DNA of 18,424 nt from Bacteroidales bacterium UBA1751 (GTDB taxonomy: Bacteria; Bacteroidota; Bacteroidia; Bacteroidales; UBA932), in the NCBI GenBank assembly GCA_002315995.1, contig DCHN01000049.1, forward strand, positions 3,720 to 22,143, read 5' to 3'. A program made the translations under genes and the position numbers. Every line of letters starts with the position of its first letter. The first letter of the stretch is position 1. The notes under the pieces are model-generated. The model ran no database searches. It saw only the letters and a list, made by a program, of their open reading frames with translations, and was not told the origin of the DNA. Below, piece by piece: positions 14,776-18,424 of the stretch.

Positions 14776-16590
14776 ATGGCAACAAAATTAATCAATAATT
14801 CCCAAATCAAGACCGCCATTCACGGTAAGGGAATATTGGGAGACATAGCAGCCAGGGCTACAATGTCCGTTCTTGGACTGAACAAGATAAACAGGATATA
14901 CGCTCCTATAAGCGAATATATGGGAGTTGAATTCGCCGACAAGCTGCTTGAGAGATTGAATATAACCATTGACTTCAATGAGAGCGAGCTTGCAAACATA
15001 CCTCTTGACAAGCCCTTCATATTCACCTCCAACCATCCGTTCGGGGCGGTTGACGGAGTGATTCTCCTGAGCATTATTGGAAAGATAAGACCTGATGTGA
15101 AGATTCTCACGAATTTCATTCTTTCATATATACCAAACCTTACAGACAACTTCTTCCCTGTGAATCCGTTTGCCAACAGCAACGTTTACAGCAGTGTTAA
15201 GGGGCTTCAAATGGCAATTGAACACCTTCAGAACGGTGGTTGCCTCGGTCTTTTCCCGGCAGGTGAGGTTTCATCGAACAAGAATGATGAGAACGTTGTG
15301 AAGGATCCGCTCTGGCAGCCTTCAGTAATAAAGCTCATAAAGAAGTGCAACGTTCCCGTTGTACCTGTATATTTCGATGGGCAGAACTCCAATCTGTTCC
15401 ACATATTGGGCAAGGTTCACCCTATGTTGCGTACAATAAGGCTTCCTCACGAACTCTCCAACAAGAAGAACAAGACCATATCAGTGCGTTTCGGTGCACA
15501 GATTCCAATTACGGAGATTTCAGAGTGCCCTAACCTCAAGTCTCTTGGAAGCTATCTCAGAAACAGGACCTACGCACTTGAGGCCAACATAGAGAGAATG
15601 GAGGAGAACAAACAGGCACTCGCAAAGTACAAGACCAAGATTGCAGAGTCAGCACCTGCAGAGGAGATTGAAGCCGAGTTGAAGAAAATTGAGCACTGCA
15701 AGCTCTTCAAGGTCTACAACTACGCCTGCTATTTGGCCGAATATGACGATATTCCTGTTCTTATGCGTGAAATAGCAATACGCAGGGAAATTGCCTTCCG
15801 CGCCGTTGGTGAAGGCACTGACACTCCTCTCGATACCGACAAATACGATACCTACTACAAGCATCTCTTCCTCTGGGATGAGGAGAAGAAGACAATAATA
15901 GGAGCATACCGTCTTGGCTTTGGAAAGGAGATCATAGAGAAATATGGCCTTGCCGGTCTCTATTCCGACTCTCTCTTCCGCTACAAGAACGATTTCATTA
16001 CACAGCTTGTAAGGGCAATGGAGCTTGGCCGCTCGTTCGTGTCACTCGAATATCAGAAAGATGCGCTTGCTCTGATGCTTCTGCTCAAGGGGCTGCTCTA
16101 TACGGTGCTCAAGTTCCCAGATATCAAATATCTCATTGGGCCTGTAAGCATAAGCTCCTGGTATCCTATGTTCTACAGGAGCATAATGATACACTACCTC
16201 AGAAAGATGCACTCTGCCGCACAGTTCTCAAAGAGCATCAACCCAAAGACACCTTTTGTGCCTGATTACCTGAGGGTGAATCCAGATGACCTTCTGGTTA
16301 CAAAGATATCTTCACTTGAGAAGTTCGACCGCTTCCTTTCACGCTCAAGCAACGGCAAGTACAGGCTGCCTACCCTTCTCAAGAAGTATCTTAAGATCAA
16401 CTGCAGAATCATTGACTACAACGTTGACCCTGATTTCAACTACTGTGTTGACGGACTCATTCTGCTCGATGTTTATGACCTTCCAAAGAGCGAGATAGAT
16501 GCTCTCTGCAAGGACTTCGAAGACAAGGAGCCTATATACAGAAGATTTGACATAACCAGCAATGAGCTGGATCAGGATGTTGCAATTTAA
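14776..16590 (+). CDS. Fused PlsC-like / GNAT-like acyltransferase, probable aminolipid (ornithine/glycine lipid) synthase
   Basis: A 604-residue two-domain protein. The N-terminal domain (about 1-270) is a PlsC-like lysophospholipid-type O-acyltransferase with SNHPFGAVDG (85-94; His87 and Asp93 are the catalytic pair) and GLFPAGEVS (158-166). A charged helical linker (about 270-305) leads to a C-terminal region (about 310-590) that resembles the OlsB/hemolysin-like N-acyltransferases: MREIAIRREIAFRAVGEG (330-347), IIGAYRLGFG (374-383), FITQLVRAMELGRSFV (407-422) and LIGPVSISSWYP (453-464). The same pairing in one chain is known from the bifunctional ornithine-lipid synthase OlsF; in Bacteroides the equivalent activities (GlsB, GlsA) make glycine lipids from two genes. 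The amino acid substrate is not readable here. It is followed 24 bp later by a small secreted-protein gene. Confidence 0.85.
   Translation: MATKLINNSQIKTAIHGKGILGDIAARATMSVLGLNKINRIYAPISEYMGVEFADKLLERLNITIDFNESELANIPLDKPFIFTSNHPFGAVDGVILLSIIGKIRPDVKILTNFILSYIPNLTDNFFPVNPFANSNVYSSVKGLQMAIEHLQNGGCLGLFPAGEVSSNKNDENVVKDPLWQPSVIKLIKKCNVPVVPVYFDGQNSNLFHILGKVHPMLRTIRLPHELSNKKNKTISVRFGAQIPITEISECPNLKSLGSYLRNRTYALEANIERMEENKQALAKYKTKIAESAPAEEIEAELKKIEHCKLFKVYNYACYLAEYDDIPVLMREIAIRREIAFRAVGEGTDTPLDTDKYDTYYKHLFLWDEEKKTIIGAYRLGFGKEIIEKYGLAGLYSDSLFRYKNDFITQLVRAMELGRSFVSLEYQKDALALMLLLKGLLYTVLKFPDIKYLIGPVSISSWYPMFYRSIMIHYLRKMHSAAQFSKSINPKTPFVPDYLRVNPDDLLVTKISSLEKFDRFLSRSSNGKYRLPTLLKKYLKINCRIIDYNVDPDFNYCVDGLILLDVYDLPKSEIDALCKDFEDKEPIYRRFDITSNELDQDVAI
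14783..14790 (-). promoter_or_regulatory. Possible -7 promoter box for uvrC inside the acyltransferase start
   Basis: The minus strand reads TAATTTTG, matching TAnnTTTG without the following C, with a TTG 17 bp further upstream. It would give uvrC a leader of about 45 nt and place its start of transcription inside the first codons of the divergent gene. The region is AT-rich, so a chance match is possible. Confidence 0.3.
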
Positions 16591-16614
16591 ATATTAATCT
16601 AACACTCTCCGGGA

Positions 16615-17241
16615 ATGAACACCTCACGATTCAAACAGGCTGGAAGCCTGATTCTGGCAATTGCCCTTATTCTCTCAGCTTTTTCACTCTCTGCCCAGCA
16701 GAGCTCAGGCAAAGGAGATAAGATAAACGGACATGAATATGTTGACCTTGGTTTGAGCGTCAAGTGGGCTACATGCAACGTGGGTGCAAGCGAGCCTGGT
16801 GATTATGGTAAATATTTTGCCTGGGGAGAGATCGAGGAGAAATTCAGCTATACCTGGGGAGATTACAAGCTTCGTGATCTGTGCTGCATAACCCTTGGAG
16901 AGAAAAATGATGCGGCAACAGCGGAGTGGGGTGAGAAGTGGAGAATGCCAACAATGGAGGAGTGGAATGAACTGAGGGACAAATGCATTTGGAAATGGAT
17001 GAAGAGGGGAGGCAACTGGGGTCATGAGGTTCAGGGGCCGAACGGCAACACCATTTTCATTCCTGCAGCAGGCGTAAAATTCATCAATACCAAAGGCTTT
17101 GCCGATAAGGCAGGTTACTACTGGTCATCCACATTCTACAGCCCGGGAAGCGCATACTTCCTTCACTTTGACTCAGAAAATGTCAATGTCGTATTCAACA
17201 ACCGCGGCAACGGCCAATCAATTCGCCCGGTAACTGAATAA
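16615..17241 (+). CDS. Secreted GHEYVDLGL-type (FISUMP/DUF1566-like) protein
   Basis: Exported 208-residue protein of unknown role. A signal peptide spans residues 1-28 (hydrophobic LILAIALILSAFSL, cleavage after SAQ). The mature part is one copy of a domain common in Bacteroidota and Fibrobacter surface proteins: GHEYVDLGLSVKWATCNVGA (39-58), YFAWGE (67-72), KWRMPTMEEWNEL (108-120), GYYWSS (167-172) and QSIRPV at the end. Such domains relate to the formylglycine-enzyme/C-type-lectin-like fold and are usually non-catalytic; this is from family knowledge, not seen here. It is shorter than many relatives, which repeat or fuse the domain. It begins 24 bp after the acyltransferase stop, so probably shares its transcript. 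Its last 24 bp overlap the gene on the other strand. Confidence 0.85.
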   Translation: MNTSRFKQAGSLILAIALILSAFSLSAQQSSGKGDKINGHEYVDLGLSVKWATCNVGASEPGDYGKYFAWGEIEEKFSYTWGDYKLRDLCCITLGEKNDAATAEWGEKWRMPTMEEWNELRDKCIWKWMKRGGNWGHEVQGPNGNTIFIPAAGVKFINTKGFADKAGYYWSSTFYSPGSAYFLHFDSENVNVVFNNRGNGQSIRPVTE

Positions 17242-18279
17242 AAAATCCATTATCTTTTCAATGGTTGCATCCTTGAGCAGCACCTTTTTGTTCTCATCGA
17301 GCAAATAGAGGCTTGGTATTGCTCTTATACCCCACTTGTCATTATCCTTGATTTCGGCGGTAGGGTCGGCGGCATATATCCACTCCGAAGGAAAATCCTT
17401 GAAGTCTGCCTCCCACTGCTCCAGATCCTCGTCCGGGTAAATTGAGAGCACTATGAGACTCTTTTCGTCAATCATCCGGCGCAGTTGAGGGTTCTGCGAA
17501 AGGGTAGCCTTTATCTCTTTGCAACTGGTGCACCCCGGGTTGTTGAAATAGACTATGAGCAGCTTTGCTGCGGTCTTGTGTAGTGTTGTAAGCCTCTTTG
17601 CCCCACCACCCGTGAGATAGATATACTTGAAGTCAAGAGCAACCGTTCCAACCCTGTTTGTGCAGACTATTTTGTAATGCTCCCTATAGGCCGTTTTATC
17701 ATCATTGGAAAGGGTTTTGGAGGCAATTATGCTCTCCAGTACCGGAATATAGAGTTCCTCGTTTAAAAGCGGCGAATTCGGGAAATAGAGCAGGTCCTCA
17801 AAAACCTTCATCATCTGTGTGAGATGAGGCTTTGATTCATCAACCATTGACATTGCCCTCTTTATTCCCTTGCATGCCTGGTCGTATGGAACAGTTGATA
17901 TAATCTGTATGTATTGTGAAGTTGCCCTCTTAAGAACATCCTCCTGAATCCTGTAATCAGCGTTGCTCCTTATTGCGGCAATGTAGTTGTCGAAATAGTG
18001 CTCCGCCAGCCACTCTGCTGCTCCCTCTTTGGAAGATTGCAAATACATAGGCAAATCCGTGAAAGGGAAATTGCCTTGTTCCGCATCTTTGTCCTGTTCA
18101 ACTGCTATGGAATCGCCTGCAGCAATACTCTTATCCTGCCCTTCGCCTCTATAGGGAGAGAAGCCGTTGCCGGCAAAGAAAATTACAATAATCACTGCAC
18201 AGAATATTCCAAGCAGCAGTTTGGCAACCTTCAAACGCGTTTGTCTCTTTATTATATCCTCCTGACTTACCTTCATCAT
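17218..18279 (-). CDS. Membrane-anchored thioredoxin-fold protein (DUF5106-like)
   Basis: A 353-residue protein with one N-terminal membrane anchor (about 19-37) and no cleavage motif, so the rest probably faces the periplasm. Residues about 70-220 are helical and resemble the DUF5106 region found ahead of thioredoxin-like domains in Bacteroidota. Residues about 238-350 are a thioredoxin-like fold: LLIVYFNNPGCTSC with a CxxC (Cys250, Cys253), then RAIPSLYLLD with the cis-proline Pro322. The usual Trp before CxxC is replaced by Pro-Gly. Redox activity (disulfide exchange or reductase) is inferred from CxxC and cis-Pro; the partner is unknown. Two adjacent ATGs (18279, 18276) are possible starts. 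A -7 promoter box lies 17 nt upstream, and the gene diverges from the tRNA. Confidence 0.85.
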   Translation of the reverse strand: MMKVSQEDIIKRQTRLKVAKLLLGIFCAVIIVIFFAGNGFSPYRGEGQDKSIAAGDSIAVEQDKDAEQGNFPFTDLPMYLQSSKEGAAEWLAEHYFDNYIAAIRSNADYRIQEDVLKRATSQYIQIISTVPYDQACKGIKRAMSMVDESKPHLTQMMKVFEDLLYFPNSPLLNEELYIPVLESIIASKTLSNDDKTAYREHYKIVCTNRVGTVALDFKYIYLTGGGAKRLTTLHKTAAKLLIVYFNNPGCTSCKEIKATLSQNPQLRRMIDEKSLIVLSIYPDEDLEQWEADFKDFPSEWIYAADPTAEIKDNDKWGIRAIPSLYLLDENKKVLLKDATIEKIMDFLFSYRAN

Positions 18280-18296
18280 TACCCTTTGTTAGTTCC

Positions 18297-18305
18297 GCAA
18301 AAATA
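18297..18305 (-). promoter_or_regulatory. -7 promoter box for the thioredoxin-fold protein gene
   Basis: The minus strand reads TATTTTTGC, matching TAnnTTTGC. Transcription near 18293 would give a leader of about 14 nt. No -33 TTTG is found at 19-21 bp, and the stretch is AT-rich. Confidence 0.45.
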
Positions 18306-18326
18306 AATTAAAAAATTGAAGAATAT

Positions 18327-18358
18327 TTTGATAATTCAAAAATGCACCTTACATTTGC
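18327..18358 (+). promoter_or_regulatory. Complete Bacteroidota-type promoter driving the tRNA
   Basis: TTTG (18327-18330), a spacer of exactly 19 bp, then TACATTTGC (18350-18358). This matches the primary sigma factor consensus TTTG-N19-TAnnTTTG known from Bacteroides. Transcription would start near 18362, leaving a 5' leader of about 40 nt for RNase P to remove. It is the strongest promoter candidate in the window. Confidence 0.75.
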
Positions 18359-18402
18359 ACTCGCTTTCGGAAGGAAGCAAGTTTGAGTTTCACTCACATA
18401 AT

Positions 18403-18424
18403 CGGGATGTGGCGCAGTTGGCTA
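18403..18424 (+). tRNA. tRNA, 5' part only, probably tRNA-Pro
   Basis: The last 22 bases fit the start of a tRNA: a 7-base acceptor strand CGGGATG, T8, G9, D-stem GCGC with A14, then the invariant G18, G19 and A21 in a loop reading AGTTGGCTA. C at position 1 is typical of bacterial tRNA-Pro; initiator tRNA also has C1 but a different sequence. The anticodon lies beyond the right edge, so the identity is a prediction. A strong promoter lies upstream. Confidence 0.72.

Noticed and set aside
16615..17241. Diversity-generating retroelement target, because of the C-type-lectin-like fold
   Set aside because: No reverse transcriptase, template repeat or adenine-biased repeat is seen near the gene.
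1..18424. Mobile element, CRISPR array or defence cassette
   Set aside because: No transposase, integrase, terminal inverted repeats, regularly spaced repeats or known defence domains were found; the codon style looks even across the window.

Overview
The window reads as chromosomal DNA of a Bacteroidales bacterium (phylum Bacteroidota). Three things point there. Most genes match families typical of that phylum: a DUF2723 glycosyltransferase, DUF4271, a standalone SUI1/YciH factor, a GHEYVDLGL-type secreted protein, a DUF5106-like thioredoxin-fold protein and a phosphodiester glycosidase. Several gene starts are preceded by the Bacteroidota -7 promoter motif TAnnTTTG(C). Shine-Dalgarno sequences are mostly absent or weak. 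I cannot assign genus or family from sequence alone.

Layout. Positions 1-7250 (minus strand) hold five tightly packed genes: a Na+/phosphate cotransporter-like protein with a PhoU-like tail, a secreted phosphodiester glycosidase, a 1000-residue envelope protein (zinc-metallopeptidase motif, TolB-like propeller, putative outer-membrane barrel), a PnuC-type vitamin transporter, and a polyprenyl diphosphate synthase cut by the left edge. Positions 7276-9674 (minus) form a compact operon: SUI1/YciH factor, DUF4271 membrane protein, HemD, RNase P protein (rnpA) and YidD. Positions 9733-12864 (plus) encode a large DUF2723 membrane glycosyltransferase, divergent from that operon. uvrC (minus) follows, convergent with it. 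Divergent from uvrC is a plus-strand pair: a fused two-domain acyltransferase that resembles aminolipid (ornithine/glycine lipid) synthases, then a small secreted protein. The secreted protein's coding sequence overlaps by 24 bp, tail to tail, with a minus-strand membrane-anchored thioredoxin-fold protein. The right edge cuts a tRNA, probably tRNA-Pro, that has a nearly ideal promoter.

Most of the window is housekeeping: isoprenoid and heme synthesis, RNA processing, DNA repair and translation. It is interleaved with envelope biogenesis genes for glycosylation, aminolipid synthesis and outer-membrane proteins. I found no mobile element, CRISPR array, phage gene or defence cassette, and no intergenic gap above about 125 bp. 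The points most worth following are the metallopeptidase-propeller-barrel protein next to a secreted phosphodiester glycosidase, the one-chain aminolipid synthase candidate, the DUF2723 enzyme (same family as eukaryotic TMEM260), and promoter placements that predict leaderless or nearly leaderless mRNAs and correct several gene starts.
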